Shown here one piece after another: positions 18,766 to 27,619 of a stretch of 64,000 nt of DNA. Made by a program: the position numbers and the translations under genes. A model generated the notes under the pieces. It was given only the letters and a program-made list of their open reading frames with translations. It was not told where the DNA came from and ran no database searches. How positions within the stretch are numbered: the first letter of the stretch is position 1; every line of letters starts with the position of its first letter. The DNA comes from Alcanivorax sp. REN37. Its GTDB lineage: Bacteria > Pseudomonadota > Gammaproteobacteria > Pseudomonadales > Alcanivoracaceae. The stretch is from contig NZ_JBGCUO010000001.1 in the NCBI RefSeq assembly GCF_041102775.1, positions 1,612,001 through 1,676,000 on the forward strand, read 5' to 3'.

Positions 18766-20264
18766 TGGTCGGAACCGTTACTGCGCGGCAGTTGCGCCTG
18801 CTTCTCAAGCTTTAGACCGGCCTTGGCGAAGGTTACCCAGCGGCCTAGACCACGGCCGAATAGACCGTCAATCAGGCCACCGAACAGCGCAAACTTTTCC
18901 TGTGTATAGGGAAACCAGTTGGCTTCGATTTTGCTGCTCTGCTTGTCGATCAGTACCGCTTTGCTGCGCACCATGCCGCGCAGGCCCTCAACGCCCTTCG
19001 CGCGGCCATAGCCGGATTCGCCGACCCCGCCGAATGGTAGCGCTGGGTTGCCTTCGGTGAGCATCACGTTATTGATCGACACTGCGCCTACCCGCAGTGC
19101 ACGTGCGACCCGTTCAGCGCGCGCGAGATCCTTGCTCCAGACACTGGCGGACAACCCGAACGGGGTGCTGTTAGCCAGCCGGATTGAATCCTGCTCGTCC
19201 TGGAAAGGCTGGACGACCAGGATTGGCCCGAAGGTTTCTTCCTGTACCACCAGCATGTCGTCACGCACGTCGGTGACCAGTGCTGGCCGCAGCATGCGAG
19301 TATCTCCGATGCGGCCGCCGCCGTGGATAGTCGCGCCTTTGGCTGCCGCATCGGCCAAATGACGCTGGACGATCTCCAGCTGGAAATCAGTGGTCATGGC
19401 CCCGATGTCAGCATTGCCGGTGTCGCCGCTGCAGACCACGAGCGCATCAAGGCGGTCACGTAAGCGTGACACCATCTCCGGGTAACGGCTTTGGTGGACA
19501 TAAAGACGCTCGACTGCGGTGCAGGATTGGCCGCCATTGGTCAGCGCTCCCCACAGTGCGCCGGCGCTGGTGCGTTCAAGATCCACATCCTCGAACACTA
19601 GCATGGCGTCTTTACCGCCCAACTCCAGATCCACCGGCACCAGCAGCGGCGCACATTGGGCAAGGATACGGCGCCCGGTGCGCGCGCTACCGGTGAAACT
19701 GACCCGGTCTGGTCGCTGGGCAATCAGTGCTTCTGCCATTTCACCGGCGCCCTGCGCAATCTGCAGCGCCGCAGACAGCAGCGGCAGGCCGTCCACCAGG
19801 GATTCGATTAGACCGGTCAGCGGCGTGTGCTCGGAGGGCTTGAGTACCACAGCGTTGCCGGCAGCAAAGGCCGGAGCAATAGCGGTCATGGCGATGTGGA
19901 ATGGATAGTTCCACGGGGTGATGACCAGCACCACCCCCAGCGCTTCGTACCAAATGCGCGAGCTCTTGCCCATTAGCGCTAGAGGTGTGGAGACCTTTTC
20001 ATCGGCCAGCGCAGCCGGAGCAGCACCTTGCAACCATTGCAGATAATCCAGCACCCCGAGCAACTCCGACACCAGGGCATCGGTTCGGCTCTTGCCGGTA
20101 TCTGCCACAATCCGATCCGCGATCTGGTCACGTTGTTGGTGGATGCGTTGCTGCAGCTGCCCGAGTTCCGCCAGTCGCTCTGACAGGGTGGAAACCGCCA
20201 GTTGTGATTGGGCGGCGCGGGCGCGGGAAAACAGCGTCTGAGCGTGGGTTTGAGCGTCGGTCAC
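18762..20264 (-). CDS. Aldehyde dehydrogenase (coniferyl aldehyde dehydrogenase-like)
   Basis: A 500-residue NAD(P)-dependent aldehyde dehydrogenase. The cofactor region VITPWNYPFHIA, the general base E214 in LELGGKDAM and the nucleophile C248 in NGGQSCTAVERLYVH are present. The C-terminal tail after the catalytic fold (NWFPYTQEKFALFGGLIDG) and the short form resemble coniferyl/long-chain aldehyde dehydrogenases. It follows the GMC oxidoreductase and a small gene in one operon. The likely route is alcohol to aldehyde by the GMC enzyme, then acid by this one. Confidence 0.9.
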   Translation of the reverse strand: MTDAQTHAQTLFSRARAAQSQLAVSTLSERLAELGQLQQRIHQQRDQIADRIVADTGKSRTDALVSELLGVLDYLQWLQGAAPAALADEKVSTPLALMGKSSRIWYEALGVVLVITPWNYPFHIAMTAIAPAFAAGNAVVLKPSEHTPLTGLIESLVDGLPLLSAALQIAQGAGEMAEALIAQRPDRVSFTGSARTGRRILAQCAPLLVPVDLELGGKDAMLVFEDVDLERTSAGALWGALTNGGQSCTAVERLYVHQSRYPEMVSRLRDRLDALVVCSGDTGNADIGAMTTDFQLEIVQRHLADAAAKGATIHGGGRIGDTRMLRPALVTDVRDDMLVVQEETFGPILVVQPFQDEQDSIRLANSTPFGLSASVWSKDLARAERVARALRVGAVSINNVMLTEGNPALPFGGVGESGYGRAKGVEGLRGMVRSKAVLIDKQSSKIEANWFPYTQEKFALFGGLIDGLFGRGLGRWVTFAKAGLKLEKQAQLPRSNGSDQ

Positions 20265-20273
20265 GGTAATACC

Positions 20274-20675
20274 TCAATCGGGACGGCAGTGAATGTGGAT
20301 GCCCATGGTGCGGTAGCGCTTGGATTGGCCCTCGGCATCGCGATCCAAGCCGTTGTAGTAGCTGCTGATGATGACGCCGCGCAGGCCCATATCGAGCAGG
20401 CGAAACAATCCGGACCCGGGTAGCCGGGTGTGTGCCACCGCCGCCACCGTGCGCACCAGCCATCCCGGCAGCGGCCCCGGCAAGCTACCGAGAACACGCA
20501 CCACCAGCCGCAGGCTGGCGATATCGTCCGCATCGCCAGCGGCGAGCAAGGCCGGCAAGTGGTCGGTAGCATCAGTGTCGCGATAGGACGGCAGGCCGCC
20601 CTGTCCCGGCAGATACGCGTGGCCGACGTTGCGCCAGCAACGCAGCTCGGCCGCACTCAGCATTAGTTCGCTCAT
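20274..20675 (-). CDS. Small protein linked to the GMC oxidoreductase, unknown
   Basis: A 133-residue cytoplasmic-looking protein with no motif I recognise. It starts at an ATG that overlaps the GMC stop by four bases and ends 9 nt before the aldehyde dehydrogenase, so it is translationally coupled. The sequence is rich in leucine and arginine and has a glycine-proline segment (RVLGSLPGPLPGWLVRT) and a C-terminal IHIHCRPD. Its placement suggests a partner or small subunit of the GMC enzyme, by analogy with small subunits of gluconate-type dehydrogenases. This is inference only. Confidence 0.65.
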   Translation of the reverse strand: MSELMLSAAELRCWRNVGHAYLPGQGGLPSYRDTDATDHLPALLAAGDADDIASLRLVVRVLGSLPGPLPGWLVRTVAAVAHTRLPGSGLFRLLDMGLRGVIISSYYNGLDRDAEGQSKRYRTMGIHIHCRPD

Positions 20676-22114
20676 GATGCGCGCTCCGTGACGAGGGTTG
20701 GCAGTGACAACGTCTGCCCGAGCAGCGCTTCCGCCGCTTGATGGGCCATCGCCATGATGGTCAGCGACGGGTTAATGCCAGGAGCATTGGGAAATACACT
20801 ACCGTCCACCACATGCACGCGGCGGCTGCCGTGCACACGGAAGCCAACATCCACCACGGAGCGGCGCGGATCAGTGCCCATCACACAACCGCCCATCAAA
20901 TGCAGGCCGATGTTGGTCGGCGAATCAATCACCTCTTCCGCCCCGGTCTGGCGGTAGATGTCGTGGATCACTTGGCGACCGGCTTTGGCACGCGTCAACT
21001 CCGGCGCTGCCAGCGGTTTGTCGACGCTGATGCGGCCGCGGCGATCGAGCGAGATTCGTCCCGGTGTGACATCCCGCACCGCCACCTCGATACAGGCGAG
21101 CTGCCGGAAACGCTGCATCACCTGCTGGTGACGGGCGCCGATTTGTGGCAGCAGGAAGGCGACGCCGAGGGGGCCAGCAAACACGTTCTCCAGTTTGAAA
21201 CCAGCAGCCCTAAAACGCGGCTCTTCGGACTTCACCGCTTGGAAACTGCCCTTGTGGGCGTCGATATTGCGGTCGTACAGCGCCAAGCTGACAAATTGGG
21301 GGTGGCAATAAAAGTGGTGACCAAGTGCGGGAAGTTGGCTGCCATAGCCGGATTTCAGCAACAGCGCGGTACTGCCGAGGGCGCCGGCGGCCAGCACGCA
21401 GCGGCGGCCGTGGAAGGTCACATTGCGGCCGCCTTGGCGTCCATACACAGTGACGCCCTGCCCTCCCTCCACCAAGCCGGCGATCTCGCAGTTGGCTTCC
21501 ATGACCGCACCGGCGGCCAGGGCCCGTGGCAGGAAAGTCACCGTCATGCTCTGTTTGGCCTGACGTGGACAGCCGCCTAGGCAGCGTACGCAATCGTTAC
21601 CGTCGGCCACATTGCAATGGGCCTGCCCGCGCCGCAGTGGCGACCAGCCGTAGCCGAGCTGTTCGAAGCCTTCCACATAGAGGCGTGCGTTTTCATTCCA
21701 ATCGCTGCGGGCGATGGACTCCAACGCCAGTGCGCTTTCGGTCAACTGGTAGTAGCGCTGGAAGTGTTGACTGCTGTGCTCGGCAAGCCCGCTTTGTTGG
21801 CGCCACGCTTCAAAGGCATCCTCATCGAAGCGATCGAGCAACGCTTGGTTCACCACCGTGCCCCCGCCGGCCACTTTGGCACGTAGCAGTGCCAGTGCGC
21901 CGTCTTTGGAGGGTTCCAGCCCGCCGCCCCACATCAGACGAAGAGATGCATCTTGCTCGTTGTCCGGATATTGGTCCGCGCGCCACGAGCGGCCGGCCTC
22001 CAGCAGCAGCACGCGCTGCCCAGCTTCAGCCAGATGACAGGCCAGCGGTGCGCCACCGGCGCCGGTGCCGACGATGATGACATCGTAGAGAGGGTGTGTG
22101 GGTGATCCGCTCAT
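20672..22114 (-). CDS. GMC-family FAD oxidoreductase (alcohol oxidase/dehydrogenase)
   Basis: About 480 residues. The FAD-binding start DVIIVGTGAGGAPLACHLAE follows the ATG at 22114, which has GAGG upstream. A longer frame to 22219 lacks a ribosome site. The C-terminal GMC signature is GINPSLTIMAMAHQAAE, with histidines in GLHLMGGCVMGTDPRRSV. A cysteine cluster, CVRCLGGCPRQAKQS around residues 150-170, is found in the long-chain alcohol oxidase branch and may bind metal or a cluster. It heads the operon with an aldehyde dehydrogenase, which fits oxidation of long-chain or aromatic alcohols. Confidence 0.88.
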   Translation of the reverse strand: MSGSPTHPLYDVIIVGTGAGGAPLACHLAEAGQRVLLLEAGRSWRADQYPDNEQDASLRLMWGGGLEPSKDGALALLRAKVAGGGTVVNQALLDRFDEDAFEAWRQQSGLAEHSSQHFQRYYQLTESALALESIARSDWNENARLYVEGFEQLGYGWSPLRRGQAHCNVADGNDCVRCLGGCPRQAKQSMTVTFLPRALAAGAVMEANCEIAGLVEGGQGVTVYGRQGGRNVTFHGRRCVLAAGALGSTALLLKSGYGSQLPALGHHFYCHPQFVSLALYDRNIDAHKGSFQAVKSEEPRFRAAGFKLENVFAGPLGVAFLLPQIGARHQQVMQRFRQLACIEVAVRDVTPGRISLDRRGRISVDKPLAAPELTRAKAGRQVIHDIYRQTGAEEVIDSPTNIGLHLMGGCVMGTDPRRSVVDVGFRVHGSRRVHVVDGSVFPNAPGINPSLTIMAMAHQAAEALLGQTLSLPTLVTERAS

Positions 22115-22250
22115 GCGTTCTGCCTCGGCATTGCTGGACTCTTTTCTTGTACGATAGTTCCAGTAATCTACCACAGCTGCACCGCAGCGGACACCATGGC
22201 GGTGTTTCAAAACGATCAAATTTGGTGATCTATGGCCGCCGGCCGCCCTC

Positions 22251-23081
22251 TTAACTCAGATTGTGCGGTCGGATCAGCAATGAAGGGCTGCCGGCTTGGA
22301 CCAAGGAGCCGAACCAGGCGGACAAACCGTTGAGTTGCTCTGCAAGCAGGTATGGGGGATTGACCACCAGCATGCCGGAGCCGTGCATGCCGGCACCGCG
22401 CGGCCGATAGGCCCACTCGCACTGCAGCATTGGCATCGAGCTGGCCACCAGATTACGTAGCATCGGCAAGTGCCGTTCGTCACCCAGCAACGGGTACCAC
22501 AGCAAGATCACACCTTGCGGCCAGCGCTGGTGTGCCTGCAACACCGCCTCCCCGACTCGCCGATAGTCCTGGCCTTGTTCATAACTGGGATCAATTAGAA
22601 CTAGGCCGCGGCGTGGGGTGGGTGGCAACAGCCCGCCCAGTGCTTCCAGTGCATCGCGGCGATGGATGTGTACCCGGGGTTTGCGCTCGAACAGTTTCTC
22701 CAGCGCATTGTGTTCCTGTGGGTGCAGTTCGCACAGTTGCAGCGGCGAGTCCGCTGGCAGCAACTGATCCAGAATTGTCGGCGAACCGGGGTAGAACTGC
22801 AGGTGTTCACGGTGGGGGTTACAGTGGCGTAACACCTGACGGTAGTCGCCTAGCGCGGCAGGCCAAGACTGTTCCCACGCACGCAGGATGCCGGCATCGG
22901 CTTCTTTGGTCTTTTGCGCGATGTGGCCAGACAGGTCGTAAAGACCACGTCCGGCGTAAACATCCAGCGCGGTGAACGGCTTTGGCTTGCGCCGCAGGTA
23001 TTGCAGCACCAGCGTCAAGATCGCGTGCTTGTGCAGGTCGGCGGCATTGCCGGCGTGATAACCGTGCTGGTAACTGAGCAT
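22251..23081 (-). CDS. rlmJ: 23S rRNA (adenine2030-N6)-methyltransferase RlmJ
   Basis: A 276-residue SAM-dependent methyltransferase that modifies A2030 of 23S rRNA. The start MLSYQHGYHAGNAADLHKHA is diagnostic. The SAM site includes LDVYAGRGLYDL, and the catalytic motif IV is LIDPSYEQGQDY. The ATG at 23081 is preferred to an upstream in-frame ATG at 23108 by comparison with the family start. It is downstream of a small membrane protein gene on the same strand. Confidence 0.95.
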   Translation of the reverse strand: MLSYQHGYHAGNAADLHKHAILTLVLQYLRRKPKPFTALDVYAGRGLYDLSGHIAQKTKEADAGILRAWEQSWPAALGDYRQVLRHCNPHREHLQFYPGSPTILDQLLPADSPLQLCELHPQEHNALEKLFERKPRVHIHRRDALEALGGLLPPTPRRGLVLIDPSYEQGQDYRRVGEAVLQAHQRWPQGVILLWYPLLGDERHLPMLRNLVASSMPMLQCEWAYRPRGAGMHGSGMLVVNPPYLLAEQLNGLSAWFGSLVQAGSPSLLIRPHNLS

Positions 23082-23138
23082 GGCAGGCCCCTCTGAAAAG
23101 GGGGCCATTCTAGAGAGCTTTTGGGTGCGACCGGTAGC

Positions 23139-23279
23139 TCAGAGTGAGCTGGCAACCATCACACCGACTCCGCCCGCCACCAGCCCAATCAAACAAGTGG
23201 TCAGGGCTTGGCGCCGGATACTTTGCCAATCGGTCGCCAACCACCAGCGGTTGAGTCGTTGTACAGTGCGGGTGCTCAT
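23139..23279 (-). CDS. Small 46-residue basic membrane protein
   Basis: A short frame beginning MSTRTVQRLNRWWLAT, with GGAGG 8 nt before its ATG. The N-terminal half is basic and tryptophan-rich. The C-terminal half is one hydrophobic helix (CLIGLVAGGVGVMVASSL). It lies between the glpD terminator and rlmJ on the rlmJ strand. I do not recognise a family. The strong ribosome site and clear amphipathic-plus-membrane layout argue that it is translated. Confidence 0.5.
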   Translation of the reverse strand: MSTRTVQRLNRWWLATDWQSIRRQALTTCLIGLVAGGVGVMVASSL

Positions 23280-23428
23280 TGTGATCGCCTCCAGTCCGGC
23301 TGCAAGACGGTCGCCGGACCGCCCTGTTATTACTCGCCTTTTGTGACGGCAATCACACTCCGATTGTGAATGATTGTAAATAGCCCGCGACAAATTGTGT
23401 CCGACTAGGGGCGAGCAACGGATGCAAG

Positions 23429-23456
23429 GCAAAAAAAAGCGGCCCGCAGGCCGCTG
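23429..23456 (-). terminator. Intrinsic terminator of glpD
   Basis: A 7-bp stem AGCGGCC/GGCCGCT with a CGCA loop, followed on the minus strand by eight T residues. It starts 4 nt after the glpD stop. Confidence 0.92.
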
Positions 23457-23459
23457 TTC

Positions 23460-24932
23460 TCAGTTGTAGTAAAGCTTCAATATTTGATCATAACGATTTG
23501 ATTCTGCTGAGAATCGTTCCTCGTCCCAAGCCAGGACCTGCTGTAAGAGTGCTTGATTGGTGCGCACCCAGCCGCGGCCGCCGTCAGCGGTCAAGTTACC
23601 GATGCGAGTCCGCCGCAGCAGTAAATCATCCAGGTGCACAGGCTGCTCCTGCGCCACAAGCCAGCGCAGCAAGGTCGCGGTCAGATGCTCAGCGGACACC
23701 GCCCCTGCCGGCGACTCGAGGCCCGCAGGTACCGTCACCGCGTTGGCCAGCATGCGTGGTTGCTTGCGCAGTTGGCGGTACTGGCGCTCATCGATCAAGC
23801 CCGCGGCCTTCAAAGCGTCCAACGCAATGATCCGGAACGTGGTGAGCTTGCCACCGCTGACGCTGACCACGCCGCCGCTTTCCCACACCGCGTGATCGCG
23901 GCGTTCTTGCGATGGTTTCAGGCCCTTTCCGGAGGAAATCACCGGGCGCACACCGGCCATGGTAGAAATCACGTCACTGCGGTCCAGTTGCACACTCGGG
24001 AACGCATGGCGCACCAGCGTGAGCAGGTAGCGCACCTCGTGCTCATGGGCATAGGCCTCCTGCTGCGGATCATCAGTGTGGTCGTGATCAGTGGTTCCGA
24101 CACAGGTGACGCCGTGCCACGGGAACACGAACACCGGGCGGCCATCGTCCGGGTGCGGCAAGGTATAGCTGTCAGTCACTGGTAACAGCTCAGCGGGCAG
24201 GAAAATATGACTGCCACGCAGTGGTCGCACCCGCGGACTGGAGTTCGACAGCTGGTCGACCCAAGCGCCGGTGGCGTTGATCACTTTCTGGCTGCTGACC
24301 TGGTAGTTGGCGCCGTTAACCTGATCCTGGATATGCAGCTGGAAATGTTGCGCGGCACGCTCGATGCGCTGCACGGCGCTGTAGTTCACCACCGTGGCAC
24401 CGGCGGCTGCGGCGTGGTGCAGGATGCGCAGCACCAGCCGGCTGTCATCGGTGACGGCATCGGTATAGGACATGGCGCCCCGCAGCTGTTTTAGTTTCAG
24501 CAGCGGCGCGCGCTGGCGCAGAGCACGGGCGGAGATCCAGCGGTGGTCACGGATGCCGGCAAGGAAATCGTAGCCCATCAATGCCACGCTCAAACCCAGC
24601 CGCCCGGGGAAGCTGCCCTTGCGCACCGGGAACAGATAGGTGTGGCGATGCACCAGATCCGGCAACTCCCGCAGCAACCGTTCACGTTCCTGCAGCGATT
24701 CGCGCGTCAGCCGCACATCGCCCTGAGCCAGATAGCGTAGGCCACCGTGCACCATTTTCGACGACCGGCTGGACGTGCCCCAAGCGTAATCCTGCTTCTC
24801 CAAGAGCAGTACCCGCAGACCTTGCTGGGCCGCCATCAGCGCGACCCCGGCGCCAGTGATGCCGCCCCCCACTACCACCAGATCCCACGCTTGCCCGACG
24901 AGCTGCTGGGGATCCGGACGCAAACCGATCAT
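23460..24932 (-). CDS. glpD: Aerobic glycerol-3-phosphate dehydrogenase GlpD
   Basis: About 490 residues. A membrane-associated FAD enzyme that oxidises glycerol-3-phosphate to dihydroxyacetone phosphate and passes electrons to quinone. The FAD motif is DLVVVGGGITGAGVALMAAQ, followed by the GlpD signature SSRSSKMVHGGLRYLAQGD. The substrate region includes GSHIFLPAEL and VFVFPWHGVTCVGTTDHDH. The C-terminal DAO domain is present. The ATG at 24932 has AGGAG 10 nt upstream. The frame extends to 25004 without a ribosome site. No glpF or glpK is next to it. Confidence 0.95.
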   Translation of the reverse strand: MIGLRPDPQQLVGQAWDLVVVGGGITGAGVALMAAQQGLRVLLLEKQDYAWGTSSRSSKMVHGGLRYLAQGDVRLTRESLQERERLLRELPDLVHRHTYLFPVRKGSFPGRLGLSVALMGYDFLAGIRDHRWISARALRQRAPLLKLKQLRGAMSYTDAVTDDSRLVLRILHHAAAAGATVVNYSAVQRIERAAQHFQLHIQDQVNGANYQVSSQKVINATGAWVDQLSNSSPRVRPLRGSHIFLPAELLPVTDSYTLPHPDDGRPVFVFPWHGVTCVGTTDHDHTDDPQQEAYAHEHEVRYLLTLVRHAFPSVQLDRSDVISTMAGVRPVISSGKGLKPSQERRDHAVWESGGVVSVSGGKLTTFRIIALDALKAAGLIDERQYRQLRKQPRMLANAVTVPAGLESPAGAVSAEHLTATLLRWLVAQEQPVHLDDLLLRRTRIGNLTADGGRGWVRTNQALLQQVLAWDEERFSAESNRYDQILKLYYN

Positions 24933-25233
24933 GCCGCTGTTACTCCTGGTACGAGATGCTGGGGAAAGTAGACACCATGGCCGAGGCAGGCGTATGACGG
25001 TCACGGTAAAAGATGTGACGCACGTTCCGCATCGAAATGGGCGCCGAGATTTCCACGTTCACGCCAGCCGGTCAACCGCTGCCGAGTGAACCGCCGGTCA
25101 CGCTTGGTGGCGGACCTGCATGCCCCCGCGGGTGTGATGCACTGCGCCAATGGCGCTGATCAGACTACCGCCTGCAGCGGGCTTATCCTATGGTGCCGAC
25201 GCGCATGGCGCGCATTGGCAAGAGGACGAATTG
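24933..25233. other. Divergent promoter region, glpD / OmpA lipoprotein gene
   Basis: About 300 nt between two divergent starts. No gene is supported. A possible -10 (TATCCT, 25184-25189) lies 45 nt before the OmpA-type gene. I could not pick a matching -35 or a GlpR-type operator. Confidence 0.4.
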
Positions 25234-25902
25234 ATGAACAAGGCATGGACTACAGGCATGTTGCTTGGCGCACTGGTGATCGGCCAAGGCTGCACCACCA
25301 TCAACCCCTACACCCAGGAGTCGCAAACCTCCAATGCCGCCAAAGGCGCTGGCATCGGCGCGGCAGTGGGTGCAGTGGTCGGCATCGCCACCTCCAAGAA
25401 CGCTAAGCAGCGTAAACAACGCGCGCTGGCCGGTGCCGGCATCGGTGCCATCACCGGTGGCGGTGTGGGTTACTACATGGATGTGCAGGAAGCCAAGCTG
25501 CGTCAGAAACTACAGGGCAGCGGCGTCTCGGTCACCCGTAGCGGCGATGAGATCATCCTCAATATGCCGGGCAGCATCACCTTCGCCAGCGATGACTACG
25601 CGATGGCGGGCGCCATGGTGCCGGTGATGGATGCGGTGGCTGAGGTGCTGAAGGAATACACCTCCACCATGATCCAGGTGGCCGGTCACACCGACTCCAG
25701 TGGCGCGCTGCAATACAACATGCTGCTGTCGCAGCAGCGGGCGCAGTCGGTGGCCAACGCTCTGCTCGGACACGGTGTGCAGTCGGTGCGGCTGGATGTG
25801 GTGGGCTTCGGCCCGCAGCAGCCGATCGCCAGCAACGACACGCCGGCGGGACGCGCCCAGAATCGGCGCGTGGAACTGACGCTGCTACCGTACGTGAAGT
25901 AA
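25234..25902 (+). CDS. OmpA-family lipoprotein (YiaD-like)
   Basis: A 222-residue lipoprotein with lipobox VIGQGC, a glycine-zipper segment (GAGIGAAVGAVVGIA, GAGIGAITGGGVGYY) and a C-terminal OmpA peptidoglycan-binding domain. The domain signature is VAGHTDSSGALQYNMLLSQQRA and RAQNRRVEL. It is expected in the outer membrane, holding it to peptidoglycan. The ATG at 25234 has AGAGGA 7 nt upstream. Longer frames have no ribosome site. A strong hairpin follows. Confidence 0.93.
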   Translation: MNKAWTTGMLLGALVIGQGCTTINPYTQESQTSNAAKGAGIGAAVGAVVGIATSKNAKQRKQRALAGAGIGAITGGGVGYYMDVQEAKLRQKLQGSGVSVTRSGDEIILNMPGSITFASDDYAMAGAMVPVMDAVAEVLKEYTSTMIQVAGHTDSSGALQYNMLLSQQRAQSVANALLGHGVQSVRLDVVGFGPQQPIASNDTPAGRAQNRRVELTLLPYVK

Positions 25903-25911
25903 CGACGGCAA

Positions 25912-25933
25912 CCGGGCCGCCCTGGCGGCCCGG
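25912..25933. terminator. Terminator between OmpA-type and ferritin-like genes
   Basis: A 10-bp perfect stem CCGGGCCGCC/GGCGGCCCGG with a CT loop between convergent genes. The tail is T-rich only further on (CCTTTCCTT). Confidence 0.75.
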
Positions 25934-25944
25934 AGCACCTTTCC

Positions 25945-27048
25945 TTAGGCTCGCAGCGGCCGTGACAGCTCGGCCCAGTCGATCTGGCCATCATCCTGCA
26001 GGTCTTCGAATTGCAGGATGCCAAGCGCCTCAAACTTCGGTCGCACCTGTTCGGTGAGTAAACCGATACGTTTGAGGTTGGGAACGATGCGGGTGAACAG
26101 CAGGTCACGGAATTGCGCCATGATCTGCGACTGCAGCACCTGCTCGCGCGCGGCCACCGGCTCCCAGCCGAACTCTGCAAACACCTCTGTGGCGATCAGC
26201 CGCTCACGCATCACCACGCAGGCCTCATAGGCGAACTGAGCGCGCTCTTGCTTCTCCTGCTCGCTGAGTGTTTCGACGAACTGCTCCAAGTAATTGACGC
26301 CGAACGTCACGTGGCGCGCTTCATCACGGATCACATAGCTGATCAGCTGCACCAGTAGCGGGTCCTTGGCGGTCAGGCGCAAGGTGTTGAAAGCGGCTAG
26401 CGCCAGCCCTTCGATGATGATCTGCATGCCGATGAATTTCAGGTCCCAGCGCGGGTCAGAGAGGATCTTGTCCAGCAGCAGCTTCAGGTTGGGATTGATC
26501 GGATAAAAAATACCGACTTTGTCCTGAAGATAGCGAGTGAACACCTCCACGTGCCGGGCTTCATCGAACGTCTGCGACGCGGCGTAGAGCTTGGCGTCAT
26601 AACTTGGCGCGCAGGATGCCAACTGCGACGCCACCAGCAGAGCGCCCTGCTCGCCGTGGACAAATTGCGCCAGCATCCACGCCAGGTTGTGCCAGCCGAA
26701 GCGCAGCTTTTCGTCGTCGCTGAGTGCTTCAAACGGCGCCCAGCCAGAAAACGGATTGTAGTTGGTATCCATCGGCGGTTGGTCGCGGGGAAAGTCCAGT
26801 GACCAGTCCAAATCGATGTCGCCGTTCCAGTTCAGTTCCTTGCCGAGCCGGTAGAGCTTACGGATACGTCCGTCGGCGCTGCTGTAATCCCAGTTGTAGT
26901 GGCCCGTCAGCGGAGTATTGAAGATTTCCACCACATCTTGCACGTGCTGGGGTGACATCCGCTGTTCGATGTCGTCGGAGCCGGGACCATCCCAATTGTT
27001 GTAATAGACAATGTCTGCGGGGGGAGCTGTAACGCGTTTGATGTCCAT
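25945..27048 (-). CDS. Di-iron ferritin-like protein
   Basis: A 367-residue protein with a complete set of di-iron ligands in ferritin-like spacing: E133 (HGEQGAL), E163 and H166 (DEARHVEVF), E213 (IIEGLAL), and E243 and H246 (RDEARHVTFG). This is the E...ExxH...E...ExxH pattern of acyl-ACP desaturases, AurF-type oxygenases and ribonucleotide reductase-like oxidases. It is likely an oxygen-activating oxidase or desaturase, and the substrate is unknown. It lies 112 nt downstream of two thioesterase genes on the same strand, which hints at acyl-thioester chemistry. Confidence 0.8.
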   Translation of the reverse strand: MDIKRVTAPPADIVYYNNWDGPGSDDIEQRMSPQHVQDVVEIFNTPLTGHYNWDYSSADGRIRKLYRLGKELNWNGDIDLDWSLDFPRDQPPMDTNYNPFSGWAPFEALSDDEKLRFGWHNLAWMLAQFVHGEQGALLVASQLASCAPSYDAKLYAASQTFDEARHVEVFTRYLQDKVGIFYPINPNLKLLLDKILSDPRWDLKFIGMQIIIEGLALAAFNTLRLTAKDPLLVQLISYVIRDEARHVTFGVNYLEQFVETLSEQEKQERAQFAYEACVVMRERLIATEVFAEFGWEPVAAREQVLQSQIMAQFRDLLFTRIVPNLKRIGLLTEQVRPKFEALGILQFEDLQDDGQIDWAELSRPLRA

Positions 27049-27160
27049 GGCAGCACCTCTGCTAGTGACTCACATCTCCAAGTGGAGCTGTTCTAAGCTA
27101 GCGGGGAAGGTGCTGCCTGTTCCACGTCATCCCGTGACATTGTTGTGAGGTTGCCGGCCC

Positions 27161-27616
27161 TCACGGAGCCTCGTTTTCATCCGACAGCAGAAAATGGGCG
27201 CGCGCCAACGCGATCGGCTCATCACGGCGCTGCTGCCAGGCGCTGATTTGCACGTTGGCCACACGCCGCCCAAGCCGCGTCACCTGACACTCCGCATAGG
27301 TGTCACGGAAGTGGCCGGCACGCAAATAATCGATAGTGAAATCGATGGTTTTCGGCACCCGCGGCTCGCCCATCGACAGCAATAGGAAAATCACCGCCGA
27401 CTGCTCCATGAAGCCGGCCACTGCGCCACCGTGTAGCGCCGGCAAAGTCGGGTTGCCGATATTGTCCGCGTTGCGCGGCAGCACAAAGGATATTTCCTGG
27501 CCCCGGTTTGCCACTTCAATGCCAAGGAAACGAGCATAGGGCACCCGCTCCACCAGCGCCTGATAAGACGCTTCGCCGGCGCGGCAGGCGCGGATCAATT
27601 CATACAGGGCATTCAT
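27161..27616 (-). CDS. PaaI/hotdog-fold thioesterase (first copy)
   Basis: A 151-residue hotdog-fold protein. The signature NPTLPALHGGAVAGFMEQSA holds the conserved HGG turn and the glutamate/glutamine on the following helix. The strand DFTIDYLRAGHFRDTYAECQVTRLGRRVANVQISAWQ is typical of the PaaI group that hydrolyses acyl-CoA. Its start is 3 nt after the stop of the next copy, so the two are co-transcribed. Confidence 0.87.
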   Translation of the reverse strand: MNALYELIRACRAGEASYQALVERVPYARFLGIEVANRGQEISFVLPRNADNIGNPTLPALHGGAVAGFMEQSAVIFLLLSMGEPRVPKTIDFTIDYLRAGHFRDTYAECQVTRLGRRVANVQISAWQQRRDEPIALARAHFLLSDENEAP

Positions 27617-27619
27617 CGC

